A DNA stretch of 39,926 bases from Bacillota bacterium (GTDB lineage Bacteria; Bacillota; Clostridia; Christensenellales; UMGS416): contig JAEYPH010000050.1 of NCBI GenBank assembly GCA_023410875.1, forward strand, positions 1 to 39,926. The letters are read 5' to 3'. The position numbers were made by a program, and so were the translations under genes. Shown here one piece after another: positions 7,837 to 16,147 of this stretch. A model generated the notes under the pieces. It did no database searches. It saw nothing but the letters and a program-made list of their open reading frames with translations, and was not told the origin of the DNA. The first letter of the stretch is position 1. Each line of letters starts with the position of its first letter.

Positions 7837-9241
7837 GCCGGTCTCGCTGCGCACGAAGATGACCGCCGCGCTGCTGGGCATTACGCTGCTGCTGTTCGCG
7901 CTGAGCAGCGGCCTTATCAACACGCTGCTGCAGCGGCAGTTCCGCGCCTATGTGCAGGACAAGCAGGACGCGAAGATCGCCGCCGCCGCCACCCAGATCG
8001 CCGAGCGCTACAACAACTGGGGCAGCCGGTGGGACCTGACCGGTATCGAATCCATCGGCATGAACCTGCTGGAAGAGGGGCTGATCCTGAAGGTCATGGA
8101 CAGCGCCGGCGCCGTCGTGTGGGACGCCAACGTGCACAACGGCGGCATGTGCAAGAGCATCGTGGAGCACATGGCCATGAACATGAGCAGCTATTCACCG
8201 CTGTTCGAGGGCGGATACATGGAGCGCAGCCTGCCGCTGCGCTCGCAGGACGGAGGGGACCTCGGCAGCCTTGTGGTGGGCTACTACGGCCCCTATTTCT
8301 TCACCGATACCGATCTGCGTTTTGTGGACACCATCAACCGCCTGCTTCTGTGGGCGGCGCTGGCCTCAGCGGCGGCGGCGGTGGCGCTGGGGCTGTGGAT
8401 GGCTTCCAGCTTCTCCCGGCCCATCGGCCGGGCCATAGAGGCCGCCCGGCGGGTGGCCGGGGGCCACTACGCCGCCCGCGTCGCGGACACCTCCCGTACC
8501 CGGGAGCTGGCTGAACTGGCTGAGAGCATTAACACGATGGCGGAAACCCTGGAGCGCCAGGAGCGCCTGCGCCGCCAGTTGACCGCCGACGTGGCCCACG
8601 AGCTGCGCACGCCGCTGGCCACGCTGCAAAGCCACCTGGAGGCCATGATCGACGGCGTGTGGCCGGCGGATGCCCAGCGCCTGCAGAGCTGCCACGAGGA
8701 GGCTGTGCGTCTTGGGGCTCTGGTGGGCGATCTGGAGAACCTGACCCGCGCCGAGGGCGGCCAACTGATGTTGGATAAGACGTCCTTTGACTTAAGCGAT
8801 CTGCTGCGCCGCGTGGCGACCCACTTCGAGGGGCAATACCGCGAGGCCGGTGTGGCGCTGGCCTTCGCCGGGGAACCGCTGCCCATCCTCGCCGACGAGG
8901 ACAAGCTGCGCCAGGTGTTCTTCAATCTGCTGTCCAACGCGCTCAAATACACGCCCACCGGCGGCAGCGTGCGGGTGGAGGCTGCCCGGCAGGGCGCGCA
9001 GGCCGTCGTGGCCGTGGCCGACACCGGCATCGGCATCTCCGCCGAGGACCTGCCTTTCATCTTTGAGCGCTTCTATCGCGCCGACCGCTCCCGCAACCGG
9101 CGCACCGGCGGCAGCGGCATTGGCCTGGCCATCGCCCGCTCCCTGGCTCGGGCCCACGGCGGCGACATCGCGGTGACCAGCGAGGTGGGCAAGGGCAGCA
9201 TGTTCACCGTCACGCTGCCCTTGGATGAGAGTACCAGCTAA
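7829..9241 (+). CDS. Sensor histidine kinase (HAMP, HisKA, HATPase), probable metal sensor
   Basis: A 470-residue membrane kinase. TM1 is at about 12-32 and TM2 at about 172-194, framing an external sensor domain of about 140 residues. HAMP (about 195-245) follows, then HisKA with phospho-acceptor His257 in DVAHELRTP, then the ATPase domain with N, G1 (DTGIGI) and G2 (GGSGIGLAI) boxes. In the sensor domain a short stretch (about residues 103-119) carries two His, one Cys and four Met, the kind of set that binds Cu(I) or Ag(I). The start is the ATG at 7829, overlapping the end of the regulator gene. A longer reading frame upstream of it is only the shadow of that gene. The gene ends 7 bp from the convergent DUF4363 gene. 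Confidence 0.92.
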   Translation: MLKPVSLRTKMTAALLGITLLLFALSSGLINTLLQRQFRAYVQDKQDAKIAAAATQIAERYNNWGSRWDLTGIESIGMNLLEEGLILKVMDSAGAVVWDANVHNGGMCKSIVEHMAMNMSSYSPLFEGGYMERSLPLRSQDGGDLGSLVVGYYGPYFFTDTDLRFVDTINRLLLWAALASAAAAVALGLWMASSFSRPIGRAIEAARRVAGGHYAARVADTSRTRELAELAESINTMAETLERQERLRRQLTADVAHELRTPLATLQSHLEAMIDGVWPADAQRLQSCHEEAVRLGALVGDLENLTRAEGGQLMLDKTSFDLSDLLRRVATHFEGQYREAGVALAFAGEPLPILADEDKLRQVFFNLLSNALKYTPTGGSVRVEAARQGAQAVVAVADTGIGISAEDLPFIFERFYRADRSRNRRTGGSGIGLAIARSLARAHGGDIAVTSEVGKGSMFTVTLPLDESTS

Positions 9242-9248
9242 AAAAAAA

Positions 9249-9629
9249 TCAGAAAATATTCTCTATACGAAAGCTGTGCTTCTCGGTCATCTGCCGCAGC
9301 AGATACTCCAACTCCTGCAGCTCCTCGGCCATGCCCTCGGTGGTGCGCTCGTCCACATAGCCTTCCAGCCGCTGGATCAGGATGTCCACACGTTCCACCT
9401 CCCGGTGGTCGATGAAGGCCTCCCAGCGGGATTCGTCATGCTCCCAGCGCTCGCGCATGGCGGATATCGTGCCGGCGGCGCTCTGCACGTCGCCGGCGGT
9501 GGCGGCTTGTCGCGTCTGTTGCACGCCGTCCAGCAGGGTGTCGGCACTTTTGCTGATGTAGGACGCCACATAGGAATTCAAACCCAGTATGATGGCCAGG
9601 ATCAGCGCCATCGTGATGATGTACTTCAT
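9249..9629 (-). CDS. DUF4363-family protein
   Basis: A 126-residue protein with one N-terminal membrane helix (about 2-22) and a long helical, Glu/Arg-rich external or peripheral domain. This fits DUF4363, which in Clostridia is commonly found beside a DUF421 (YetF-like) protein, as here. The ATG at 9629 overlaps the DUF421 stop as ATGA, so the two are translationally coupled. A GTG three codons upstream is in frame but less likely. The function is unknown; the pairing suggests one membrane complex. It converges with the histidine kinase gene with 7 bp between stops, and no separate terminator is seen. Confidence 0.75.
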   Translation of the reverse strand: MKYIITMALILAIILGLNSYVASYISKSADTLLDGVQQTRQAATAGDVQSAAGTISAMRERWEHDESRWEAFIDHREVERVDILIQRLEGYVDERTTEGMAEELQELEYLLRQMTEKHSFRIENIF

Positions 9630-10318
9630 ATCTGCCACCAGCGGCGGCGCTGCTTGCCCTGGGCGAAGAACTGGCCGCTTTCATCCACGCTGGCATAGAG
9701 CACACGGTCCGGCGATGGGAAGCCCAGCGCCTGTATCTGCGCCATGAGCCACGGGCCGTCATGCCCACTCTTTCGCAGCTCGTCGGTCTGCACCGTTCCG
9801 TCCACGATGATGCTCCAGGGCAGCATGTCCGCGGCTACCTGCAGGTTCAGGTCGCCGGCGGTCACGGGCTTGGAAGGGCCCTTGGGGATCACACTGACCT
9901 GGCCGCTGGTCTCCAGTATCGCGTATTCCACCTCTGCCAGCGAGAAGATGCCGCTCAAGCGCAACTGTTCCATCAGGTCTGCAAAAGAGTAGCCCGATGC
10001 GCGCATGACGTCTTCCAGGATGTAGCCGCGGCTCACGATGATGCTGGGCATGCCGCAGATGATGCGCTGGGCATTCCGGCTCTTGAGCGACAGAAACGTG
10101 AGCGCCATCTGCGCGAATAGCACCGTCAGGATCGGTATAACGCCGTTGAGGATCGGGATGCCCATCTCCGCCATGGGTACCGAAGCCAAGTTGGCGATCA
10201 TCAGCGCGATGACGAATTCATAGGGCTGCAGTTGGCCCAGCTCGCGCTTGCCCATCAGCCGCACGGCCACCAGCACGATCATAAAAAGGATCAGCGCCCG
10301 CACCGCTATGACAAACAT
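9626..10318 (-). CDS. DUF421 (YetF-like) membrane protein
   Basis: A 230-residue protein with three N-terminal membrane helices (about 1-85) and a cytosolic domain with the DUF421 pattern: RLMGKRELGQLQPYEFV near the start, PSIIVSRG, and the tandem small domains with LETSGQVSVIPK. Relatives in Bacillus (YetF, YdfS) are linked to spores, but the biochemical role is unknown. ATG 10318 is preferred because GGAAGGGG lies 11 bp upstream. A GTG at 10330 would abut that site. It overlaps the DUF4363 gene by 4 bp. Confidence 0.85.
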   Translation of the reverse strand: MFVIAVRALILFMIVLVAVRLMGKRELGQLQPYEFVIALMIANLASVPMAEMGIPILNGVIPILTVLFAQMALTFLSLKSRNAQRIICGMPSIIVSRGYILEDVMRASGYSFADLMEQLRLSGIFSLAEVEYAILETSGQVSVIPKGPSKPVTAGDLNLQVAADMLPWSIIVDGTVQTDELRKSGHDGPWLMAQIQALGFPSPDRVLYASVDESGQFFAQGKQRRRWWQI

Positions 10319-10384
10319 AGATAAAGACACCCCTTCCCATGCAACCTTAGTTTGGAAGGGGTGGGTAATTTTTATCCGCAGCAG

Positions 10385-11329
10385 CTAGTCCAGAAAGGAA
10401 GTCTGTGCGTAGGGCTCCGTGCGGCAGCTGGCCATGGCCCGGTCACGGATTTTGGGCATGTCCTCCAGGCGCAGGTCGCCGATGAGAAGGGGAGACTGCG
10501 GGTTGTGCAGGGCGGCGTTGCGCTGGGCCAGCGCCGGGTTGGCGTTGGCATAGCAATACTTGCACCCGTTGGGGCAGCTGTGATACATGCCGATGTCGAT
10601 GCTCTCATAGCAGCCGCAGTGGGGCCGTTGGTCATCGTGCCGCAGCTTGAGCGCGCAGCCCAGTATGCGCTCAATGCGCGCCTTGTCGATGCAGGCCGCG
10701 TGGCCGATGCCGTGGCGGCTCAGGTCCGCGGCCTCGGCGCAGGTCTGCAGCGCCATGCCGTGGCCTCGGGCGATGGCGGCCAGCGCGCCGGCCAACTCCT
10801 CGGTCTGCTGAGCGTTGGGCGCGCGCACCGGTGTGTCCTTGGTGTTGCGTGCCGTCTTGCCGTATTGGTCCATGAAGCTCATGATGCATGTGTCCGTGCA
10901 GCCTTCCAGCGCCGCGGCCAGCTGGCCAAAGGCGCCGATGTGGAAGGCCACATCGTAGCCGCCTCCCAGCAGGATGGGGTCGTAGCGCCACACAACACGG
11001 CCCGGCCCCGCCAGAGCTGCCAGCGCCCGGAAGGTGTCCAGCCGCTGGCCCTGCGGCGGCAGAGCCGCCTCCATGTCCGAGCCGTAGGCATTCAGCGTGT
11101 AGTGCAGATACCAGGGCATGTCGAAGCGCCGCAGGCCTTCCAGCATCGGCGCGGGGTTCTTGCTCCAGAACACCCAGCAATCCACGATGTCGGGGCTCAG
11201 GCTCACGCGGCTGATCTGGTTGGCGTTCATCGGGTTGGGCACCAGCGCATAGCCTTCCCGTATCCGGTGAAAAAGCCACTCGGAGTAGAAGGCGGGGATG
11301 TCGGTGCGGCGGCTGGCGCTGAGGATCAT
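10385..11329 (-). CDS. DUF1848-family Fe-S protein
   Basis: A 314-residue DUF1848 protein. It opens with the family signature ILSASRRTDIPAFYSEW and carries near the C-terminus a cysteine cluster (CGCYESIDIG, then CPNGCKYCYAN) resembling a radical-SAM-type 4Fe-4S motif. The family is widespread in anaerobes and its substrate is unknown. The start is fixed by the ATGA overlap with the upstream L,D-transpeptidase stop (11326-11329). The frame stays open much further upstream, but that part is antisense-like shadow of the transpeptidase gene. It is likely co-transcribed with the transpeptidase. Confidence 0.85.
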   Translation of the reverse strand: MILSASRRTDIPAFYSEWLFHRIREGYALVPNPMNANQISRVSLSPDIVDCWVFWSKNPAPMLEGLRRFDMPWYLHYTLNAYGSDMEAALPPQGQRLDTFRALAALAGPGRVVWRYDPILLGGGYDVAFHIGAFGQLAAALEGCTDTCIMSFMDQYGKTARNTKDTPVRAPNAQQTEELAGALAAIARGHGMALQTCAEAADLSRHGIGHAACIDKARIERILGCALKLRHDDQRPHCGCYESIDIGMYHSCPNGCKYCYANANPALAQRNAALHNPQSPLLIGDLRLEDMPKIRDRAMASCRTEPYAQTSFLD

Positions 11330-11970
11330 TTGGCGGGCGGGGCATTCTCCGCAATAGCCTCGTCGGTCGGGTCCCAGGTCTGCCCTTCGGGCAGCTCCGG
11401 CACCGGCTCCACGGTGCGCACCGCCGGGCCGCCGCTGGCCACCACCAGCACACGGGTGCCCGTGGGGCAGTTGTCGTATATCCACTTGCAATCCCGGGCC
11501 ACCAGGCGCACGCAGCCGGCGCTCACGGGTTGGCCCAGCACGCGGTAGTCCTCCCCCACCAGTGTGCGGGGGTTGGCCTTTTTGTAGGGAATGGAATGGA
11601 ACAGGATCTGCCCTTTGAAACGGCTGGTATACTGCACATACTCGCCAGTGACCGTGCGCAGCCATGGGCTTTTGGCGTAGATTTTGAAGGAGCCCTCCGG
11701 CGTATATCTGGGCTTGCGGCCGGTGGAGCAGCGCATCTGGCGTACCAGCACGTTGTACTTGTCATTGATCCCCCGGCGCATCACCGTGACGACTTGGGTC
11801 TGCTTGTCCACGATGATCTGATAGGTGTTGCGGTCGGGCTTGATGGCCGTTTGAACCACCGGCGGGTGCAGCGTGGTGAGCTCCGGCTCCCGGGCCAAGG
11901 CGGCGGGGCTTGTGGCCAGCAGCGCCACGCACAGCAGCGCAGGTATCGTTCTTTTGAGCCTGTCAAGCAT
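11326..11970 (-). CDS. L,D-transpeptidase (YkuD), secreted
   Basis: A 214-residue exported enzyme with a signal peptide of about 26 residues ending ALA. The YkuD domain runs from about 48 to 178 and has the FHSIPY block (His125) and the active-site block SAGCVRL with Cys153. The residue before GC is Ala, where the classical form has His (SHGC). YkuD enzymes make 3-3 cross-links in peptidoglycan, or attach proteins to it, outside the membrane. In spore formers some act on the spore coat or cortex. The C-terminus is a Pro/Glu-rich tail. It is transcribed from a TATAAT-type promoter at 12029-12057 (minus) and followed by the overlapping DUF1848 gene. Confidence 0.88.
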   Translation of the reverse strand: MLDRLKRTIPALLCVALLATSPAALAREPELTTLHPPVVQTAIKPDRNTYQIIVDKQTQVVTVMRRGINDKYNVLVRQMRCSTGRKPRYTPEGSFKIYAKSPWLRTVTGEYVQYTSRFKGQILFHSIPYKKANPRTLVGEDYRVLGQPVSAGCVRLVARDCKWIYDNCPTGTRVLVVASGGPAVRTVEPVPELPEGQTWDPTDEAIAENAPPAK

Positions 11971-12028
11971 GAATAACCTCTTTGTGTGATGATGAATCCG
12001 CGCGGATTACCAATATTCAGGTAATCTT

Positions 12029-12057
12029 ATTATAGGAAGCGCCTCTATAGATGGCAA
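12029..12057 (-). promoter_or_regulatory. Promoter for L,D-transpeptidase gene
   Basis: On the minus strand TTGCCA (12057-12052) and TATAAT (12034-12029) are separated by 17 bp. The -35 hexamer is the same DNA that falls at the -35 position of the divergent amidohydrolase promoter. Confidence 0.6.
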
Positions 12058-12080
12058 GGGAAATGCGGGTATGGTATAAT
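12052..12080 (+). promoter_or_regulatory. Extended -10 promoter for M20 amidohydrolase gene
   Basis: TATAAT at 12075-12080 is preceded by TGG, an extended -10 form. A poor -35 (TGGCAA, 12052-12057) lies 17 bp upstream and coincides with the -35 of the divergent transpeptidase promoter. Confidence 0.6.
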
Positions 12081-12110
12081 TGTTCGCGATCGTATGCAAA
12101 GGATGGAACC

Positions 12111-13253
12111 ATGGCCCATACCCCCGACGCCCTCGATTACCTGCCGGAACTGACCCGCCTGCGCCGCGCGCTGCACCGCATGCCCGAGCGCGGCTTTCAG
12201 GAGCACCGCACCCAGCGCTTTGTGCTGGACGAATTGCGCGCCCTGGGCGTGGATGCCCGGCCCATGGCCGGCACCGGCGTGCATGCCGTAATCCGCGGAG
12301 GATTGCCGGGGCCGTGCACGGCCTTTCGCGCCGATATGGACGCGCTGTGCGTGCAGGAATGCACCGGCGTGGATTTTGAGAGCGACACGCCGGGCATGAT
12401 GCACGCCTGCGGCCACGACGGCCACATGGCCACGCTGCTGGCGACGGCGGCGGCGTTCGCCCGCCACCGTGACCGCCTGCGGGGCACGGCGGTGCTGCTG
12501 TTCCAGCCCTGCGAGGAGAACGTGCGCGGCGCCGCTTCCATGATAGAGGCCGGCGCGCTGGAAGACCCGCGGGTGGACCGCATCTTTGCGCTGCACGTGA
12601 TGCCCCACATCCCCCAGGGCACTGTGGGTGTTGTGGAAGGCCCGGTCATGAGCGGGGCGTGCGAATTCCAGGCGCGCTTCACGGGCAAATCCGCCCACGG
12701 CGCCATGCCCCATCTGGGGGCGGACGCCATCGTGGCCGCCGCAGCCTTCGTAGGCGCGGCGCAAACCGTGGTCAGCCGCACGGTGGCACCGCAGCAGCCG
12801 GCGCTGGTCACCATCGGGCGCCTGGAGGGCGGCGTGCGCCACAACGTCATCGCCGAGAGCGCCTTTCTGGAGGGCACCGCCCGCTGCTATGACGACACGA
12901 CGCTGGCCGCCATGGCCGAGCGCCTGCAAGCGCAACTGCGCGGCGTGGGCGAGGCCCATGGCGTGCAGACCCAGTGGCTGGTGGCCGACCAGGTGCCGCC
13001 CACGGTCAACAGCCCCGCACTGGCCGCCGAGGCGCTGGCCGCGTGGCCCGAGGGCTGCGCGCGGGCGCAGCAGCTCATGGTGGCCGAGGATTTCGGCCGT
13101 TATGCCCAGATGGTGCCCGGCTTCATGGGCCTTCTGGGCTGCCGCAACGAGCAGCAGGGGTTCGTGCATTCGCTGCACAGCGGCAGCTTCAACTTTGACG
13201 AAACGGCGCTGGTCGCCGGGCTGCAATTCTATCTGAAACTGGCCTTGGCCTAA
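12111..13253 (+). CDS. M20 family amidohydrolase / metallopeptidase
   Basis: A 380-residue M20D-type amidohydrolase, related to N-acyl-amino-acid and IAA-amino-acid hydrolases. These cytosolic enzymes use a two-metal site to cleave an acyl group from an amino acid. Visible blocks: an RRALHRMPERGFQE start, FRADMDAL, MHACGHDGHMA with metal ligands, CEEN in place of the usual PAEE general-base block, ALHVMP, and the late LHSGSFNFDE. The ATG at 12111 follows AAAGGATGG; an earlier in-frame ATG at 12051 lies within the promoter and is rejected. Substrate cannot be read from the sequence. It starts a plus-strand run and is followed after 20 bp by the DUF624 gene. Confidence 0.88.
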   Translation: MAHTPDALDYLPELTRLRRALHRMPERGFQEHRTQRFVLDELRALGVDARPMAGTGVHAVIRGGLPGPCTAFRADMDALCVQECTGVDFESDTPGMMHACGHDGHMATLLATAAAFARHRDRLRGTAVLLFQPCEENVRGAASMIEAGALEDPRVDRIFALHVMPHIPQGTVGVVEGPVMSGACEFQARFTGKSAHGAMPHLGADAIVAAAAFVGAAQTVVSRTVAPQQPALVTIGRLEGGVRHNVIAESAFLEGTARCYDDTTLAAMAERLQAQLRGVGEAHGVQTQWLVADQVPPTVNSPALAAEALAAWPEGCARAQQLMVAEDFGRYAQMVPGFMGLLGCRNEQQGFVHSLHSGSFNFDETALVAGLQFYLKLALA

Positions 13254-13273
13254 AGAAAAGCGAGGAGTCGGAC

Positions 13274-14161
13274 ATGTTTAAAGGTTTTTTCAACCGCATG
13301 TACAACGGCAACCCCAATCGCCCGGACATCAACCCCGAGGATATGCCGCGCAACAAATACGAGCTGTTCTTCACGACGCTGGGCGTGCGCTTCGGCGACC
13401 TGATCAAGGTCAATCTGCTGTACGCGGTGTTCCTGCTGCCGGCGTTGTTGTGGACGGCAGCAAATTTTTCTGTGATTAACAGTGTACCTGAAGGCTCAAC
13501 ACTAGAGCAAATCAACCAGATGGCCTTGGATACGCTGTTCTGGTACTTGCTGTTGATGATACCTTGTCTGACACTGGCCGGCCCGCCCACGGCGGGGCTC
13601 ACGTACATCCTGCGCAACTGGAGCCGTGACGAGCACGCCTGGCTGTGGAGCGACTTTAAGGAACACATGGGCAAGAACTGGAAGCAGGCCGCTGTGCTTG
13701 GGTTTATACAGGGAGCGGCGCTGTTTTTAGGCTATATCACGTTAACAAACTACAGCGTGCTGATGGCGCAGAACCAATGGATGTGGATCATGCAGCTGAT
13801 CTTCATCGTGCTCATGGTGCTTTTCCTGCTGAGCTTCATGTACGCTTTCCCGATGATGGTCACCTACAAGCTCAAGGTGACACAGATCCTGCGCAACAGC
13901 CTGATGCTGGCGTTGGGCCGCCTGCCCTTCACGATTCTCTTCGGCTTTTTGGCCATATTGCCGGTATTGCTGGGGTTGATCGCAGTGGTCATGTTCCCCA
14001 CAAGCGGTATCCCGGTGCTAGTGTTCGTGGTGTTCTATCTGCTGCTGGGCTTTGCGCTCACGGGCTTCGTGTTCAACAGCTACACCAACGCGACCTTCCT
14101 GCGCCTGATGCGCGCCGACACCGAGGACACCCACATGGACCCCGAGGACCGTAAGGAGTAG
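13274..14161 (+). CDS. DUF624 (YesL-like) membrane protein
   Basis: A 295-residue integral membrane protein with about five or six hydrophobic segments, and the DUF624 pattern including a GPPTAGL turn after the second helix and a Trp-rich WSRDEHAWLWSDF loop. YesL relatives sit beside sugar transport genes in bacilli, but their function is unknown. GAGGAG lies 6 bp before the ATG. A very strong terminator follows at 14216. Part of the gene is slightly less GC-rich than its neighbours. Confidence 0.8.
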   Translation: MFKGFFNRMYNGNPNRPDINPEDMPRNKYELFFTTLGVRFGDLIKVNLLYAVFLLPALLWTAANFSVINSVPEGSTLEQINQMALDTLFWYLLLMIPCLTLAGPPTAGLTYILRNWSRDEHAWLWSDFKEHMGKNWKQAAVLGFIQGAALFLGYITLTNYSVLMAQNQWMWIMQLIFIVLMVLFLLSFMYAFPMMVTYKLKVTQILRNSLMLALGRLPFTILFGFLAILPVLLGLIAVVMFPTSGIPVLVFVVFYLLLGFALTGFVFNSYTNATFLRLMRADTEDTHMDPEDRKE

Positions 14162-14215
14162 GCAAGGAGCAAGATTCACATAAAAACCGTTGTCTTCCCG
14201 ATACTAAGCAAGACT

Positions 14216-14247
14216 GGCCGCATCCGCTGCGGATGCGGCCGATTTTT
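14216..14247 (+). terminator. Rho-independent terminator after DUF624 gene
   Basis: A perfect 10-bp stem (14216-14225 with 14231-14240), a GCTGC loop, and then GATTTTT. It separates the DUF624 transcript from the spore-protein gene. Confidence 0.88.
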
Positions 14248-14267
14248 GGATCGGGAGGCGCAGGGCA

Positions 14268-14456
14268 TTGAAACAGTCCAAGAAACCCAAGAAGATCATG
14301 CTTGAGGGCCTGCAATACGAGATCGCCCAGGACATCGGGCTGGATGAAAAGGTACGCCAACTGGGGTGGGGCAGCCTGACCAGCGCCGAAGCCGGGCGCA
14401 TCGGCGGTATATTGAGCGGCCGCAGCAAGAAAAAACGCAAGGAATCCCAACCGTGA
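14268..14456 (+). CDS. Small acid-soluble spore protein, alpha/beta-type-like
   Basis: A 62-residue basic protein with the alpha/beta SASP pattern: KYEIAQ-like EYEIAQDIGL, then a GWGSLTSAEAGRIGG block. Such proteins coat and protect spore DNA. The start is TTG at 14268 with GGGAGG 9 bp upstream; no in-frame ATG gives a full product. The C-terminus is a run of Lys/Arg, longer and more basic than in most family members. It lies directly after the DUF624 terminator and overlaps the methyltransferase start as GTGA. It is the clearest sign that the organism sporulates. Confidence 0.8.
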   Translation: MKQSKKPKKIMLEGLQYEIAQDIGLDEKVRQLGWGSLTSAEAGRIGGILSGRSKKKRKESQP

Positions 14457-15211
14457 CAACGATGCCCGAACTGCCCTACGGGGCGCTCAGCGATATATAT
14501 GACAAGCTGGCCCACCACGACCAGGCTGCGTGGAGCGGCTATGTGCAGGCGCGCCTGGGCACGCTGGGCTGCCCGGCCGACGGCACGGTCATAGACGCCG
14601 CCTGCGGCACTGGCGGCATCTCCGTGCGCCTGGCCCGCGCAGGCTATCGCGTCACGGGCATGGACATTTCCCCCCAGATGCTAAGCCGCGCTGCCGACCA
14701 CGCCGCCCGGGAGGGCGCAGCGGTGACTTTTGTATGCCAGGACATCCGCGCGATGAAGGCCCACCGGCCGGTGGACGCGGTGGTGTGCTGCTGCGATGGC
14801 GTCAATTACCTGCTGACCGAGGACGACGTGCTGGGTTTCTTCCGCAGCGCCCGCCGCAGCCTGAAGAAGGGCGGCGCGCTGTGCTTCGACATCAGCTCGT
14901 CGGAAAAGCTCATCGCCATGGATGGCCAGCTCTACGGCGAGGAGACCGCCGACTGCGCCTACCTGTGGAGCAACCGCCTGAACGCCGCGCGCACGGTGCT
15001 CACGATGGACATTACGCTGTTCACCCAGCAGCCCGGCGGCTTGTACCGCCGCCGCAGTGAGATTCACCGCCAGCGGCCCTGGACGCAGGCAGAGCTTACC
15101 ACGCTGCTGCAGAGCGCAGGCTATACGCTGCGCGGCGCTTATGGCATGTTTACGACCGAGCCGCCGCCCCCCGGCTGCGAACGCATACAATTCTGTGCGG
15201 TGGCTGTTTAA
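14453..15211 (+). CDS. Class I SAM-dependent methyltransferase
   Basis: A 252-residue methyltransferase. The SAM-binding motif I is VIDAACGTGGISVRLA (about residues 45-60), followed by the acidic loop GMDISPQML, motif II near VDAVVCCCDGVNYL, and motif III in LKKGGALCFD. This matches cytosolic small-molecule methyltransferases of clostridia with a GYDxL-like N-terminus (ALSDIYDKL). The GTG at 14453 overlaps the spore-protein stop and has AAGGA 9 bp upstream. ATG at 14462 is an alternative. The substrate is unknown. Coupling to the SASP gene could be chance packing or point to expression in sporulation. Confidence 0.85.
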   Translation: MTTMPELPYGALSDIYDKLAHHDQAAWSGYVQARLGTLGCPADGTVIDAACGTGGISVRLARAGYRVTGMDISPQMLSRAADHAAREGAAVTFVCQDIRAMKAHRPVDAVVCCCDGVNYLLTEDDVLGFFRSARRSLKKGGALCFDISSSEKLIAMDGQLYGEETADCAYLWSNRLNAARTVLTMDITLFTQQPGGLYRRRSEIHRQRPWTQAELTTLLQSAGYTLRGAYGMFTTEPPPPGCERIQFCAVAV

Positions 15212-15230
15212 ATTTAAGTGGAGGTTCCTC

Positions 15231-16100
15231 TTGGACCAAATAACCCGTTATATGGCCGCTGACGGCGCCGTGCGCATCATATTGGCCGAGACCACCCAGG
15301 CTTGCGAGCAGGCCCGGGTGACCCACAACGCATCCGCCGTGGTCACCGCGGCTCTGGGCCGCACGCTGACCGCCACGGTGATGCTGGCCAGCGAACTCAA
15401 GAGCGACGGCTCTGTGACCGCCACGATAGACGGCGACGGACCCATGGGCCGGCTGTGCGCCGTGGCCCGGCCCGACGGCACGGTGAAGGCTTATGCCACC
15501 GACCCTTCGGTGGAGCTGCCGCTGCGGGCCGATGGCAAGCTGGATGTGGGCGGCGCTGTGGGCCGCGCCGGCAAGCTGACCGTCGTGAAGGACCTGGGCC
15601 TGAGGGAGCCCTACGTGGGCATGGTCAACCTCGTGAACGGCGAGATCGCCATGGACTTTGCCCAGTATCTGACCGCCAGCGAGCAGCAGAACAGCCTGGT
15701 GGCGCTGGGTGTGCTGGTGAACCCCGACTACACCGTGGCTGCCGCCGGCGGCATCTTTGTGCAGCCGCTGCCCGGCTGCCCCGACAGCGTTCTGAGTGAC
15801 CTGGAGCTGCGCGCGCCGCTGCTGGGCGACATCAGCCGCAGCCTGCATCTGGATGGCGGCGACGCGCTGGTGCGCGGCGTGTTCGATGGCATGGACCCGG
15901 TGGCCGTGGGAACCACGCCTGTGGCCTTCCGCTGCGACTGCAGCCGGGATCGCATCGAGCGGGCGCTGGTGGCGCTGGGCGCAACCGAGCTGCACGACAT
16001 GGCCGCGCAGGACCATGGGGCGCAGGTGAGCTGCCATTTTTGCAACAGGCAGTATGACTTTACGGAAGAGGAGCTGGAAGGATTGGCAGGGGAGGAGTGA
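15231..16100 (+). CDS. hslO: Hsp33 redox-regulated chaperone
   Basis: A 289-residue protein that matches Hsp33 over its length. The C-terminal zinc centre is complete: Cys235 and Cys237 (CDC) with Cys268 and Cys271 (CHFC). Oxidation of these cysteines releases zinc and switches on holdase activity. The N-terminal domain has the family's RYMAADGAVRI and the SLVALGVLV region. The start is TTG at 15231, with TGGAGGT 9 bp before it; the frame is open upstream, but that part overlaps the methyltransferase gene. It is a cytosolic oxidative-stress chaperone, usually monocistronic. Confidence 0.95.
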   Translation: MDQITRYMAADGAVRIILAETTQACEQARVTHNASAVVTAALGRTLTATVMLASELKSDGSVTATIDGDGPMGRLCAVARPDGTVKAYATDPSVELPLRADGKLDVGGAVGRAGKLTVVKDLGLREPYVGMVNLVNGEIAMDFAQYLTASEQQNSLVALGVLVNPDYTVAAAGGIFVQPLPGCPDSVLSDLELRAPLLGDISRSLHLDGGDALVRGVFDGMDPVAVGTTPVAFRCDCSRDRIERALVALGATELHDMAAQDHGAQVSCHFCNRQYDFTEEELEGLAGEE

Positions 16101-16147
16101 GTTTCACCCTTGCTTTCTTTGCTTTTACAAGAGCTCACCCCGTGCAG

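Noticed and set aside
12045..13226. Long minus-strand open frame opposite the M20 amidohydrolase
   Set aside because: The plus strand has clear M20 motifs and a promoter. The antisense product is low-complexity His/Ala/Gln sequence.
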